A stretch of DNA of 59,483 nt from Helicobacter cappadocius (GTDB lineage: Bacteria; Campylobacterota; Campylobacteria; Campylobacterales; Helicobacteraceae). The DNA lies in NCBI RefSeq assembly GCF_030688855.1, contig NZ_JAUYZK010000011.1, positions 1 to 59,483 on the forward strand, in the 5' to 3' direction. Each line of letters begins with the position of its first letter. Positions within the stretch are counted from its first letter, which is position 1. Below the pieces are notes generated by a model. The model was not told the origin of the DNA, did no database searches, and saw only the letters and a list, made by a program, of their open reading frames with translations. Position numbers and translations under genes: made by a program. Below are positions 7,481-16,153 of this stretch, in pieces.

Positions 7481-8470
7481 TCAATAAAGTTTATTTTCTT
7501 TCCAATATTCTCTAATGAGTTCTTTTGTTTTTTCAGGCAAGGGGATAAATCCCATTTTTAATGCCTCTTTGTCTCCATTTTTGAACGCATAATCAAAAAA
7601 TTTGATAGATTCAATCGCGTTTTTTCCATTTTTTGGCAGGAGAATAAAGGTTGCACTAACTAATGGGTAGGTATTTTTTCCTTTTTGATTGAGTAGAGAT
7701 GTTGAAAAATCCGCTTTTTTATCCCATTTGGCATTTTTACTTGCATTTGAAATACTCTCTTTATTGGCACTAACCCATTCTTTTTGGACATCTTGGATTT
7801 GAGCTGCATTTAAATTCATTTGTTCTTTGTAGGATAACTCTACATAACCGATAGAGTTTTTGGTTTGTTTGACCAATGCACTTACTCCTTCATTTCCTTT
7901 TGCTCCAGTTCCGATAGGCCAAGATATAGCTTTTCCATAACCGATTTTATCTTTCCAAATTTTTGATATTTCAGATAGATACAAAGTAAAATTATAAGTC
8001 GTTCCGCTTCCATCACTTCTGTGAATAAGTTCTATATTTGTTGCTGGTAGATTGAGTGTTGGGTTGTCTTTGAGGATTTTAGCATCATTCCATTTTGTTA
8101 TATTGCCTAGAAAAATATCACTGATGACTTCATTGCTGAGTTTGAGCTGTCCATCTTTGATTCCATCTAAATGATAAACAATCACAATCGCTCCACTTAA
8201 GGTTGGGAATTGTAAAAGGTTGTATTTGGAGAGTTCTTGAGGAGTCAATGGTTCATCACTCCCACCAAAATCTATAGTCCCCATTTTGATTTGTTTGATA
8301 CCTCCACCTGAACCGATGGATTGGTAGTTGATTTTATTTCCTGTTGCTTTTTCATAGCTTTTAGTCCAGCTCATATAAATATGTGCAGGAAAGGAAGCTC
8401 CTGCACCACTTATTACAGAGGAAGCATTGAGCGTGAGTGTTGTTAGTATCAATACAAGTAGTTTTTTCAT
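7481..8470 (-). CDS. pstS: Periplasmic phosphate-binding protein PstS
   Basis: The substrate-binding protein of the high-affinity phosphate ABC importer, 329 residues. A cleavable signal peptide (MKKLLVLILTTLTLNASS) precedes SGAGASFPAHIYMSW, which carries the phosphate-binding loop. IGSGGGIKQI, DFGGSDEPL and HRSDGSGTTYNF supply the other conserved ligand segments. It is transcribed away from the response-regulator gene. The upstream region carries a GATTACA/GATAACA direct repeat and a -10 element (8502-8534), so phosphate-starvation control is likely. It is split from pstCAB by the two-component genes. Confidence 0.95.
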   Translation of the reverse strand: MKKLLVLILTTLTLNASSVISGAGASFPAHIYMSWTKSYEKATGNKINYQSIGSGGGIKQIKMGTIDFGGSDEPLTPQELSKYNLLQFPTLSGAIVIVYHLDGIKDGQLKLSNEVISDIFLGNITKWNDAKILKDNPTLNLPATNIELIHRSDGSGTTYNFTLYLSEISKIWKDKIGYGKAISWPIGTGAKGNEGVSALVKQTKNSIGYVELSYKEQMNLNAAQIQDVQKEWVSANKESISNASKNAKWDKKADFSTSLLNQKGKNTYPLVSATFILLPKNGKNAIESIKFFDYAFKNGDKEALKMGFIPLPEKTKELIREYWKENKLY

Positions 8471-8501
8471 TTTTGTTCCTTTGTCTTAAAAATCAAGAGA
8501 A

Positions 8502-8534
8502 ACTATAAAACGAGGTGATTACAAATTGATAACA
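8502..8534 (-). promoter_or_regulatory. Predicted Pho box and -10 element for pstS
   Basis: On the plus strand, GATTACA at 8517-8523 and GATAACA at 8528-8534 form a direct repeat with an 11-base period, one helical turn. Nine bases further in the pstS direction lies a -10-like TATAGT (8502-8507 on minus). There is no clear -35, as expected when a PhoB-type activator replaces it. The same arrangement, with the same nine-base gap, precedes pstC. It may also serve the divergent regulator gene. Confidence 0.75.
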
Positions 8535-8600
8535 TTTTTTTGTTTTTTATTTAGGAGTTTTTTTGCTAAAGTTTTAGCAATTTAAATTAAGGATAATGAA

Positions 8601-9275
8601 TTGAAAGATTTGATTCTTGTGATTGATGATGAGGAAGATTTGCTTGAGTTACTTGAATATCGTTTGGAACAAGAAGGATTTGAAGTTATTGGAGCATTAG
8701 GGAGCAAGAGTGCAAGAAAAATTCTTGAAGAAGAGAATGTCTCTTTGATGTTGGTGGATAGAAATTTAGGTCTAGAAGAAGGATCAGAGTTTGTCAAAAA
8801 GATTCGCAAGGAGGGTTATAATATCCCTGTTATATACCTTTCTGCTAAAGATAGCCAAGAAGATAAGATAACTGGATTTCAAAGGGGAGGAGATGATTAT
8901 ATCACCAAACCTTTTGTTTTTGAGGAGCTTGTGGCTAGGATTTTTGCAGTTTTGAGAAGATACAAAGGTGCAGGAGAGGAAAAAATATGGAAATACAAAA
9001 ATATTACTCTTTATCCTAGAACCCATCTATTATTTACAGATGATAGTGAAAATAAAATCGAACTTACTCCATTAGAAACAAAAATGCTTTTGGTGTTTTT
9101 AAAAAATACAGGCATGGTGTTATCTAGGGATTATCTTCTTGAAGAAATTTGGAATAATCAAGGCGAGAGTAAAAGCGTGAATGTCGCTATCAAGCGTTTG
9201 AGAAAAAAGTTAGATTCAAAAGATGAAGAGAGATTTATTAAAGCAATTAGAGGGGAGGGCTATCTTTTTGTTTAG
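8601..9275 (+). CDS. OmpR/PhoB-family response regulator (phosphate locus)
   Basis: A 224-residue DNA-binding response regulator. The receiver domain (about 1-115) has the acidic pair DDEEDLLELL at the N-terminus, the phospho-acceptor Asp in LMLVDRNLG and the conserved Lys in YLSAKDSQ. A winged-helix DNA-binding domain follows, with ELTPLETKMLLVFLKN, SKSVNVAIKRLRKKLD and IRGEGYLF. Start is TTG with AAGGA upstream; the nearby ATG at 8596 runs straight into a stop. The position between pstS and pstCAB points to phosphate-starvation control, like PhoB or Campylobacter PhosR. It is coupled to the sensor kinase by overlap. Confidence 0.88.
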   Translation: MKDLILVIDDEEDLLELLEYRLEQEGFEVIGALGSKSARKILEEENVSLMLVDRNLGLEEGSEFVKKIRKEGYNIPVIYLSAKDSQEDKITGFQRGGDDYITKPFVFEELVARIFAVLRRYKGAGEEKIWKYKNITLYPRTHLLFTDDSENKIELTPLETKMLLVFLKNTGMVLSRDYLLEEIWNNQGESKSVNVAIKRLRKKLDSKDEERFIKAIRGEGYLFV

Positions 9276-10308
9276 ATTATATTATCTGTTTTCTTTGACT
9301 TTTGCTTTAGTGATGTTTATTTTGTGGCTATTATTAAGTGTTTTTTTATATGAAGGTAGAGGTTTTTGGTGGTTTTTTGGGGAAATATCAATTTTATTTG
9401 TTTTATTTTCTCTTGTTGTGCTTTATTTATCTTTTTTGATGAACAGAAAAATCAAAAAAGAAGTTGATAAAATTATTGAGTTTGTCCAAAAAATAATATA
9501 TAAAGAATTTATAACCACAGAGAAGGGATCTTTTTATGTGAAGGAGTTTGCACAGATCTCAGATTCTATCACAAGGCTACATAATGTATTACAAAAAGAA
9601 GAAAAAAATTCCAAAAAAAATTCCAAAAAACTTCATTTAAAATATCTCCAAAGTTCTTCTATTGTCTCCGCACTTTCTCATGAGTTTAAAAATCCTTTGG
9701 CGGTTATTTCTGGGTATTGTAATACTATCATTGAATCAAAAGACAAACTTTCAAAAGAACAAACAGATAGATTTTTAGGAAAAATTTATACTCAATCCCA
9801 AAGACTTAACAGTCTATTAGATAGAATAAACCTTGCTGTGAGATTAGAAAATGAACTGATAAAAATTCAATCCATATCTTTTGATTTGAAACCTTTAGTT
9901 CAAGAAATTATCAATAATCTTGCCCCTTATTATCAAGACAAGCAGATTTTAAGTGATTTGAAAAGCACATTGATTATAGGTGACAAAATACTTTTAGAAA
10001 GGGCTATCAGTAATCTGATTGAGAATGCTTTGAAATATTCAAAAAACACAATTAAAATTGTGCTAAAAAAGAATAAATTCAAAGTTATTGACGATGGCGA
10101 AGGTATAGAAGAAAAACAAATTCCCCTTATCACAAAAAAATTTTATCGGGCACAGAAAAAATATCAAGAGAATTCACTCGGAATTGGACTTTTTATTGTC
10201 AAATATATTTTAAGGCTTCATCATAGCGAACTTAAAATAAAAAGTGCTAAAAATAAGGGTTCAACCTTTAGTTTTAAGCTAAAACATATCAGCCAAATTT
10301 CCCCTTGA
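9268..10308 (+). CDS. Sensor histidine kinase (PhoR/PhosS-like)
   Basis: The partner of the preceding response regulator. Two transmembrane helices lie in the first 65 residues with little periplasmic sequence between them. HisKA follows with the phospho-accepting His in [17 protein letters not shown], then HATPase_c with N box [13 protein letters not shown]1 box DDGEGI and G2 box [10 protein letters not shown] frame-compatible ATG exists at 9223 (361 residues), but the TTG at 9268 is preceded by GGGGAGGG at good spacing and places the first helix at the N-terminus, so I prefer it (346 residues). The 3' end overlaps the convergent pstB by 20 bases. Confidence 0.87.
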   Translation: MFRLYYLFSLTFALVMFILWLLLSVFLYEGRGFWWFFGEISILFVLFSLVVLYLSFLMNRKIKKEVDKIIEFVQKIIYKEFITTEKGSFYVKEFAQISDSITRLHNVLQKEEKNSKKNSKKLHLKYLQSSSIVSALSHEFKNPLAVISGYCNTIIESKDKLSKEQTDRFLGKIYTQSQRLNSLLDRINLAVRLENELIKIQSISFDLKPLVQEIINNLAPYYQDKQILSDLKSTLIIGDKILLERAISNLIENALKYSKNTIKIVLKKNKFKVIDDGEGIEEKQIPLITKKFYRAQKKYQENSLGIGLFIVKYILRLHHSELKIKSAKNKGSTFSFKLKHISQISP

Positions 10309-11053
10309 TATACTCACGTGTAAGCTTTTCTTTTGGATTTTCAAAGATATGTTGAGTTTTGTCTATTTCAATCAGTTTTCCCAGATACATAAAGGCGGTA
10401 TAATCACTCACTCTTTGGGCTTGTTGCATATTGTGAGTTACAATGATGATACTCATCTTTTTTTTGAGATCTTTTAGTAAATCTTCGATTGCCTCAGTTG
10501 ATATTGGATCAAGGGCACTTGTGGGTTCATCAAAGAGCAGTATCTCAGGTTCTATGGCAATAGCTCTTGCGATACAGAGTCTTTGTTGCTGACCCCCAGA
10601 TAGAGAGTCTGCACTGCCATCAAGCCTGTCTTTGACCTCGTTCCAAAGACTTGCATTTTTGAGAGCTTTTTCAACTTTTGGAAATAATTCCATTTTGTTT
10701 TTGATTCCCTTAAGCCTAAGACCGTAGGCAACATTTTCAAAAATACTCATAGGGAATGGAGTAGGTTTTTGAAATATCATTCCGATTTGAGTTCTTAAGG
10801 CTATGAGATCAGTTTTCTTTTTGAGAATGTTTTTATCTTCAAAAATGATTTCTCCTTTGTAGGTGGAACCATCATAAAGACAATGCATACGATTAAAACA
10901 TCTAAGCAAGGTGCTTTTGCCACATCCGCTTGGTCCTATGAGTGCAAGGACTTTGTTTTGAGGTATTTTTAAATCAATGTTAGAAATGCTTGGTTTATCT
11001 GAATTGGGATAATAAAAGCTTAGATTTTTTGCTTCAATGGCGATTTTATTCAT
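10289..11053 (-). CDS. pstB: Phosphate ABC transporter ATP-binding protein PstB
   Basis: The 254-residue ATPase of the phosphate importer. Walker A is [20 protein letters not shown], the signature is [16 protein letters not shown], and Walker B with the D-loop is [13 protein letters not shown], followed by the switch His in [13 protein letters not shown]. The CFNRM after Walker A is characteristic of PstB. Last gene of pstC-pstA-pstB, with a 4-base ATGA overlap with pstA. Its 3' end overlaps the convergent sensor-kinase gene. Confidence 0.96.
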   Translation of the reverse strand: MNKIAIEAKNLSFYYPNSDKPSISNIDLKIPQNKVLALIGPSGCGKSTLLRCFNRMHCLYDGSTYKGEIIFEDKNILKKKTDLIALRTQIGMIFQKPTPFPMSIFENVAYGLRLKGIKNKMELFPKVEKALKNASLWNEVKDRLDGSADSLSGGQQQRLCIARAIAIEPEILLFDEPTSALDPISTEAIEDLLKDLKKKMSIIIVTHNMQQAQRVSDYTAFMYLGKLIEIDKTQHIFENPKEKLTREYIKGKFG

Positions 11054-11889
11054 TTCTTTCCTTTATTGAGTATTACTTTGCTGATAATATTGATAGCTAG
11101 GATAAATATTGCTAGGATAAATGCCCCTCCAAAAGCTAATTCTTGCCATTGTTTATAAGGTGAAGTGGCGTATTGAAACATCGTAACAGTTAGTGAAGGG
11201 AAGGGTGCGTTTAGATCTAGGGTAAAAAATGGACTATTAAGTGAAGTGAAAAGCAAAGGAGCACTTTCGCCAGCAATGCGTGAAAAAGCGAGTAAAAAAC
11301 CTGTAAAAAGACCCGTTTTTGCTCCTTTATAGACCACATTTATAATAGTTTTATATTTGGGTGCACCTAGTGCGATAGAGGCTTCTCTAAGGGAATTTGG
11401 AACTAAAGAAAGCATGTCGTCTGTGGTTTTTAAGATGACAGGAATCATAATCAAGCACAAAGCAATGATGCCTGAATAAGCACTGAAATGCCCCATAGGA
11501 ATAACAAAAATTGCATATACAAAGGTAGCTATAACAATGGAAGGTACAGATATCATAACATCATTGATAAATCGTATAAATTCTGTTACTTGATGATTTT
11601 TGCTATACTCTCTAAGATATGTCCCCCCAAGAACCCCTAATGGAACACCTATAATCATCGCTAAAAAACTCAATATAAGCTGACCAATGATAGCATTTCT
11701 AAGACCTCCATTTTCCCAAGGTGAGCTGGTATCTTTGGTAAATATATCTATTCCTATGACATTGAATCCCTTATAAAACAAAACCCCTAAAATCAAAAAC
11801 AAAATCATCAGTGCAAAGAATGCAAATAGGCTTGAAATCCATAGAATAATTTTGTTGTATTTTATTCGTTTAGAAATATTTTTTTTCAT
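11050..11889 (-). CDS. pstA: Phosphate ABC transporter permease PstA
   Basis: A 279-residue inner-membrane permease with six predicted helices. It carries the BPD-permease EAA loop [21 protein letters not shown] before the last helices, and [15 protein letters not shown] typical of PstA. The N-terminal helix ([17 protein letters not shown]) follows a short basic head. It overlaps pstC and pstB by 4 bases each, so it is translationally coupled. It forms the channel with PstC. Confidence 0.95.
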   Translation of the reverse strand: MKKNISKRIKYNKIILWISSLFAFFALMILFLILGVLFYKGFNVIGIDIFTKDTSSPWENGGLRNAIIGQLILSFLAMIIGVPLGVLGGTYLREYSKNHQVTEFIRFINDVMISVPSIVIATFVYAIFVIPMGHFSAYSGIIALCLIMIPVILKTTDDMLSLVPNSLREASIALGAPKYKTIINVVYKGAKTGLFTGFLLAFSRIAGESAPLLFTSLNSPFFTLDLNAPFPSLTVTMFQYATSPYKQWQELAFGGAFILAIFILAINIISKVILNKGKK

Positions 11890-12758
11890 CGGATTTTACC
11901 TTTTTTAGTTTTTTTGATGAGGTAAAATTTTGCAGTTGTTATAACAAACAAGCTTAGAGAGAATAAAATTAATGCCAAATAAAATAAGCTTGAATAATAT
12001 AGATCGCTATCAGCTTCGGCAAATTCATTTGCCAAGGTCGCAGGAATATTTGTAGCAGGTAATAGCAAAGAGGAGGTTATCTTATGGGAGTTTCCAATTA
12101 CAAAAGTAACCGCCATTGTTTCTCCTAATGCCCTGCCCAATGCAAGTATCATTCCTCCAATCACTCCGACTTTTATATGCGGAAGTATTACATCTTTTAT
12201 TACCTCTACTTTTGTAGCTCCAAGTGCATAGGCAGATTCTTTGAGAATGTTTGGAGTTGTTTGCATACCTTCTTGAGTGATAGAACTCATAAAGGGTAAT
12301 ATCATAATGCTTAAAATAATCGCAGCACTTAAAATCCCTATGCCCATACCACCAAACACTTTTCCAAGAAATGGAGTGAGATAAAAAAGTCCCCACATTC
12401 CATAAACAATCGAAGGAATCGCAGCTAAAAGCTCGATAGCTGAAGATATAAAAGTTTTAAGTTTTTTTGGACAAATTTCGCTCAAAAAAATAGCGATTCC
12501 TAGTGATAGGGGAATCGCAAAAATCATTGCCAAAATAGTCCCTATAACGCTCCCATAAATTGCAGCTGCTCCGCCGAAAATTTCCTTATTTGGAGACCAA
12601 TCAGAGGTGATGAGAAAAGAAAATCCAAAAGTTTTTATTGCTGGAAGTGCTTGGATGAATAATGTGATAAAAATACCCACTAAAATAATCAGCACAAAAA
12701 ACGCAAAGGTTCTGCTAGTGTGAAAAAATAACCTCTCTTTCATAGCGAAATTTTGCAT
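11886..12758 (-). CDS. pstC: Phosphate ABC transporter permease PstC
   Basis: A 290-residue inner-membrane permease with about six helices. Family features include FLITSDWSPNKEIFGGAAAIYGSVIGT, FLSEICPKKLKTFISSAIELLAAIPSIVYGMWGLF in pieces, and the EAA loop ILKESAYALGATKVEVIKDV. AAAGGA lies upstream of the ATG. First gene of pstCAB. The upstream region has a perfect GATTACA direct repeat and a -10 element (12804-12836), so it is probably induced by the adjacent two-component system at low phosphate. Confidence 0.95.
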   Translation of the reverse strand: MQNFAMKERLFFHTSRTFAFFVLIILVGIFITLFIQALPAIKTFGFSFLITSDWSPNKEIFGGAAAIYGSVIGTILAMIFAIPLSLGIAIFLSEICPKKLKTFISSAIELLAAIPSIVYGMWGLFYLTPFLGKVFGGMGIGILSAAIILSIMILPFMSSITQEGMQTTPNILKESAYALGATKVEVIKDVILPHIKVGVIGGMILALGRALGETMAVTFVIGNSHKITSSLLLPATNIPATLANEFAEADSDLYYSSLFYLALILFSLSLFVITTAKFYLIKKTKKGKIR

Positions 12759-12803
12759 TGTTAATATCCTTTATACCCTCTTTGGTAGGGCTATTTTTAT
12801 GGT

Positions 12804-12836
12804 ATTGTAAATAGGCTTGATTACAAAAAGATTACA
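12804..12836 (-). promoter_or_regulatory. Predicted Pho box and -10 element for pstCAB
   Basis: GATTACA at 12819-12825 and again at 12830-12836 (plus strand) form a perfect direct repeat with an 11-base period. In the pstC direction a -10-like TACAAT (12804-12809 on minus) follows after nine bases, exactly as in front of pstS. No clear -35 element is seen. Confidence 0.75.
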
Positions 12837-12933
12837 TTTGTGGCATAAAATCATTTAGATAAGTAAAAATAAGCTGAATTTGAACTCTTTGTAGGTAAAA
12901 TGAAAAAATTAGCTTTAATCAAGGATTTACAAA

Positions 12934-14460
12934 ATGAGCATCTACAAACTTGAATTGAACGTCTTTAGATTTGACGCAAACAAAGACTATAGTGCCACTT
13001 ATGAAAAATGTACATTGGAGTATCAGAAGCATTTTACATTAAAGAATATTTTAGAATTATTGCCTTTGAGAAATTTTGAATATGATAAAAATATTTCATT
13101 AAAAATCAATGGCATCAGTATATTTGAGGATGTTAAAGTAGAGGATTTGGTAGAAAATTTTGGCAAACAATGGAATATAGAGCCTATTTCTACAAGATAT
13201 GCTTACAAAGATTTGCTGATTGATAAAAATGCAGTGATGGATTTTTATCGAAATTTTTTTACTACAGCAGAGTTTTTGACTCAGAGTGAAAAGGATGAAT
13301 TTTTTAAGTTTATCAATATCAATTTTATCTCTCCTCAAAAAAATCCCGATTATTTTGGAGATGGATTTTTTCTCTATATTAAATGGTTGCTTACAAGATA
13401 CCCAAATGAAGCGAAAAGATTTCTAGAAAGTATCGCTGATGTTAAAAATGGAGTGATGAATTTTGTGAGCGTAGCAGATTTTATTTATCCAAAAAATCAT
13501 CAAATAGATGAGGAGATTTTTGAACTTCAAAAAATGCTTACCCAAACTTCGAGATGCCCTATTAGCGGAAATACATGGGCAAAACTTGGAAAAGAAATTG
13601 AAAGCAGATATATTTTTCCTGCTACTAATGTATCTTCAGAGTTCTCTGGAAAATATGTACTCTTTGATGGATATACTAAGGGGGTGAATTTTGAACCCTT
13701 GCTTATTGCCTCTAGCACTCTTTTGGAGAAAAATAATAAAAAATCTGCGAGGATGAAATTTTGCTATGATGGAGGGTATTGGGGAAGGTTTTGTGATCTT
13801 CAGAGATTTTTGGTTGCTAATGCATATAATATGGCACTTGTTCATAAAAATAATGCAATTTTGCTTTTTTGTGAGCAAGATGCTTATTGTAACGCTATTT
13901 ATGCTAAAAGCATTCTTGATGGAAGTATTGAACTCACGCATTCTATTAACGAAGAACTCAAAAAATATAATTTAGTTTATGATAGCAGTGTCAAAATAGA
14001 ATATCTCAATAAAATGATTGCAAAGGAATTTGAAATTCCTATTTCAGATATTTTTTCTGGATTTAGCACAATTCTTTATAAAGGAACTTCTTCTAGTAGT
14101 ATAAATGAGATTTGTTATGAAGAGTTTTTTGAAAAAATTTCACTAAAGAAAATTGAAACAATCTTTGAAAATGAGTGTTACTACCATCTCTTGGAAATCA
14201 ATGAAGTTTCTTGTTTGGAGCAATCTGCAATCATTAGATATGAAGGGATTGATCTAGGAACAGATTTCTTATGCACTCTTAGTATGGGGGAATTTGAAAT
14301 GTTTGATACTTATGCGAAAAAAGCCTCAAAAATATATAAAAGAGACTTTGATGCTACTCCTACTTTATTTTTACCTCAAATCGCACTTCTTGGGATGGGC
14401 GAGAAAGATTTAAAAAGAATTGGTTTGCATTTGCATAAAAATAGAGTTAGTTTTATATAA
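12934..14460 (+). CDS. Uncharacterised protein with SdhB-like N-terminus lacking Fe-S cysteines
   Basis: A 508-residue cytoplasmic protein with no signal peptide or clear membrane segment. Residues 1-110 look like the N-terminal ferredoxin domain of a succinate/fumarate reductase iron-sulfur subunit: LNVFRFDANKDY, then a beta-grasp pattern, then YKDLLIDKNAVMDFYRNFF, which resembles the KDLVVDMSRFY stretch of SdhB. The CxxxxCxxC cluster ligands are missing. The later part has LLFCEQDAYCNAIYAKSILD, which recalls HdrB/SdhE-type proteins, but no CCG motif is visible. I believe relatives are annotated as a domain of unknown function in Campylobacterota. Function unknown. ATG start with AAGGA upstream; first of four plus-strand genes. 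Confidence 0.7.
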   Translation: MSIYKLELNVFRFDANKDYSATYEKCTLEYQKHFTLKNILELLPLRNFEYDKNISLKINGISIFEDVKVEDLVENFGKQWNIEPISTRYAYKDLLIDKNAVMDFYRNFFTTAEFLTQSEKDEFFKFININFISPQKNPDYFGDGFFLYIKWLLTRYPNEAKRFLESIADVKNGVMNFVSVADFIYPKNHQIDEEIFELQKMLTQTSRCPISGNTWAKLGKEIESRYIFPATNVSSEFSGKYVLFDGYTKGVNFEPLLIASSTLLEKNNKKSARMKFCYDGGYWGRFCDLQRFLVANAYNMALVHKNNAILLFCEQDAYCNAIYAKSILDGSIELTHSINEELKKYNLVYDSSVKIEYLNKMIAKEFEIPISDIFSGFSTILYKGTSSSSINEICYEEFFEKISLKKIETIFENECYYHLLEINEVSCLEQSAIIRYEGIDLGTDFLCTLSMGEFEMFDTYAKKASKIYKRDFDATPTLFLPQIALLGMGEKDLKRIGLHLHKNRVSFI

Positions 14461-14497
14461 TCAAATGTATATAATTTCATAAGATGAGGAATTGCTT

Positions 14498-14809
14498 GTG
14501 AAGATATTTCTCAAAATATTGATCGCTTCATTGATTGCCGGTCTATGGTATCATATGAATGGAGATGAATCTGGGTTTGTAGCGATTGCATTGTTCATCT
14601 TTGTGTTGTTTGTGTTGCTCGTAAAACCCATAGAGTTTCAATCCCCTGCTCAAAGGGAGGATTATATACAGCAAATGAAAAAAAAACGTGAGCAAAAACT
14701 TGCCATAGAGACTAAACAAAAAGAGGAACAACTTCGTTTGTATAAGGCAAATCAAGAACGCGAAGAGAAAAGAAAAAAAGAATTAGAAATAAAACTAAAA
14801 AATCGCTAA
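14498..14809 (+). CDS. Small membrane-anchored protein with charged coiled-coil tail
   Basis: About 103 residues. Two hydrophobic segments (IFLKILIASLIAGLWY and FVAIALFIFVLFVLLV) are followed by a highly charged helix (KKKREQKLAIETKQKEEQLRLY) likely to form a cytoplasmic coiled coil. A frame-compatible TTG lies at 14492, but GAGGA at 14486-14490 fits the GTG at 14498 better. It is 9 bases upstream of the TerB-like gene, so the two are co-transcribed. No family recognised; possibly a scaffold for its neighbour. Confidence 0.6.
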   Translation: MKIFLKILIASLIAGLWYHMNGDESGFVAIALFIFVLFVLLVKPIEFQSPAQREDYIQQMKKKREQKLAIETKQKEEQLRLYKANQEREEKRKKELEIKLKNR

Positions 14810-14818
14810 AGGATAAAT

Positions 14819-15631
14819 ATGGAAATTATTTTGTTAATACTCGCTGGTGCTGTTGTGTATTATCTGTATGTAACGCTTCAAGAATACTTGAAAAATCCTA
14901 TAGCCCCAATTCCAAAGGATACCAATTCTCAAGCTTCAAAATTTGAAGAATATGATCTTTCAGCAGATCCTTATGTTAATATTGATCCTCTTGTCAAGTT
15001 GAGAAAAACAGAGCAGGGTCTGATAGTAGCATTGATAGGGAGTTTTTTAAATTCTTCAAAAAAATTAGAAAATTCAAAACAAGATTTTATTAAAAATACC
15101 TTGATAGATGGCTTGATTGAGAATATGAGTGAGAATATGAATGGTTTTGAAGATAGCAAAAATGCCTTGAACAAGATTTTGAAAGCTCCTGATGAAGATT
15201 TGCAGAGTCTTTGCAAAATGTTTTTACAAGCTACTTATGGTGAATATAAAAAATCTTTGAAATTTGTAGAATTTTTGTTTATTTTGGCGTATGTTGATGG
15301 GGAACTTGATGAAGAAGAAAAAGAAAATATTATCGATATAGCAGCATTTTTGGAGTTAAATAATGATGATTTTAATCAGATTTATGATGATTTTGAAAAA
15401 GAAAATCTTGTCGAACTCACCACTACACATTCAGAAGCACTCAAGATTTTGGATATACAAGAGCCAATAGAAGAAGATGTGCTTGAAAAGAAAACACAGA
15501 TCACTATTAAAAATCAAATCAAATCCCTATTGGATATCAAAAATATTGGCAAGAGTTTTGCAAAGAATTCATTTTTAAAACTTAAAGAGACACAATTTGC
15601 TTATAACATACTTTCTTCTAAAGGTAATTAA
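14819..15631 (+). CDS. Membrane-anchored TerB/DjlA-N-like protein
   Basis: A 270-residue protein with one N-terminal transmembrane helix (IILLILAGAVVYYLYVTL) and a cytoplasmic helical region. The stretch SLKFVEFLFILAYVDGELDEEEKENIIDIAAFLELN (read in parts, about 140-175) has the TerB pattern: hydrophobic helix, acidic AYVDGELDEEE turn, next helix. An earlier stretch, GLIVALIGSFLNSSKK to NTLIDGL, may be a second degenerate copy. TerB-like domains bind metal or act as interaction modules; the role here is unknown. It follows the small membrane protein by 9 bases and precedes a sigma-54 promoter. Confidence 0.6.
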   Translation: MEIILLILAGAVVYYLYVTLQEYLKNPIAPIPKDTNSQASKFEEYDLSADPYVNIDPLVKLRKTEQGLIVALIGSFLNSSKKLENSKQDFIKNTLIDGLIENMSENMNGFEDSKNALNKILKAPDEDLQSLCKMFLQATYGEYKKSLKFVEFLFILAYVDGELDEEEKENIIDIAAFLELNNDDFNQIYDDFEKENLVELTTTHSEALKILDIQEPIEEDVLEKKTQITIKNQIKSLLDIKNIGKSFAKNSFLKLKETQFAYNILSSKGN

Positions 15632-15646
15632 GGCATAGTTTTTGCT
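15632..15646 (+). promoter_or_regulatory. Sigma-54 (RpoN) promoter
   Basis: GGCATAGTTTTTGCT matches the sigma-54 -24/-12 consensus: GG at 15632-15633 and GC at 15644-15645 with exactly ten bases between, and the TTTGC(T) of the -12 element. It starts one base after the stop of the TerB-like gene. Transcription would begin near 15656, upstream of the ATG at 15677. RpoN in Helicobacter mainly drives middle flagellar genes. Confidence 0.75.
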
Positions 15647-15676
15647 TGATTGATGAAAATCATTCAAGGAAAAACT

Positions 15677-16123
15677 ATGGATATACAAAATAATTTTTCA
15701 GGTCTAAGAGATATTTTTCAAGGTCGCTATAGCACTAACATATCTTCTAGTGCTCCTGTTAATGAATCCAAGCATTCCTCCATCGCAGATGAATTACAAA
15801 ATAGAGATATTAAAGATAGCTTCACTCCATCTTTGGAGTATTCTAAAATATTAGATGCAAAAGATATTGTCAAAGGTGGACTTAAAGATGTTGATTCATT
15901 TATTTCAATGACACAAACACTAAAAAAAGAAAATATTTTAAATTCTGATGATATGATTGCAGTGGATTTTTTGGCAAAAGAAAGCCCAAAGTTAGATTTT
16001 GATGCATTTAACAAGATCATAAAAAATGATAATTTGAGCATGGAAATGAAAGGGCTTATCACAACGCTTGTACAGAAAATAGAAATGATTGATTATCTAT
16101 CTGGAGGCGTCATGGCAGCTTGA
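15677..16123 (+). CDS. Uncharacterised protein, probably in the RpoN (flagellar) regulon
   Basis: A 148-residue hydrophilic protein starting MDIQNNFSGLRDIFQGRYST and ending KIEMIDYLSGGVMAA, without signal peptide or membrane helix. An in-frame codon at 15650 would extend it, but that lies before the expected sigma-54 transcription start; the ATG at 15677 has AAGGA at 15666-15670. The first third is Ser/Asn-rich and probably disordered; the rest is helical. No family recognised. The sigma-54 promoter and the convergent rpoN suggest a flagellar assembly factor, chaperone or regulator. This is inference only. Confidence 0.65.
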   Translation: MDIQNNFSGLRDIFQGRYSTNISSSAPVNESKHSSIADELQNRDIKDSFTPSLEYSKILDAKDIVKGGLKDVDSFISMTQTLKKENILNSDDMIAVDFLAKESPKLDFDAFNKIIKNDNLSMEMKGLITTLVQKIEMIDYLSGGVMAA

Positions 16124-16153
16124 AGAGGTCAAAATTTGGTTTGAAAAATCAAA

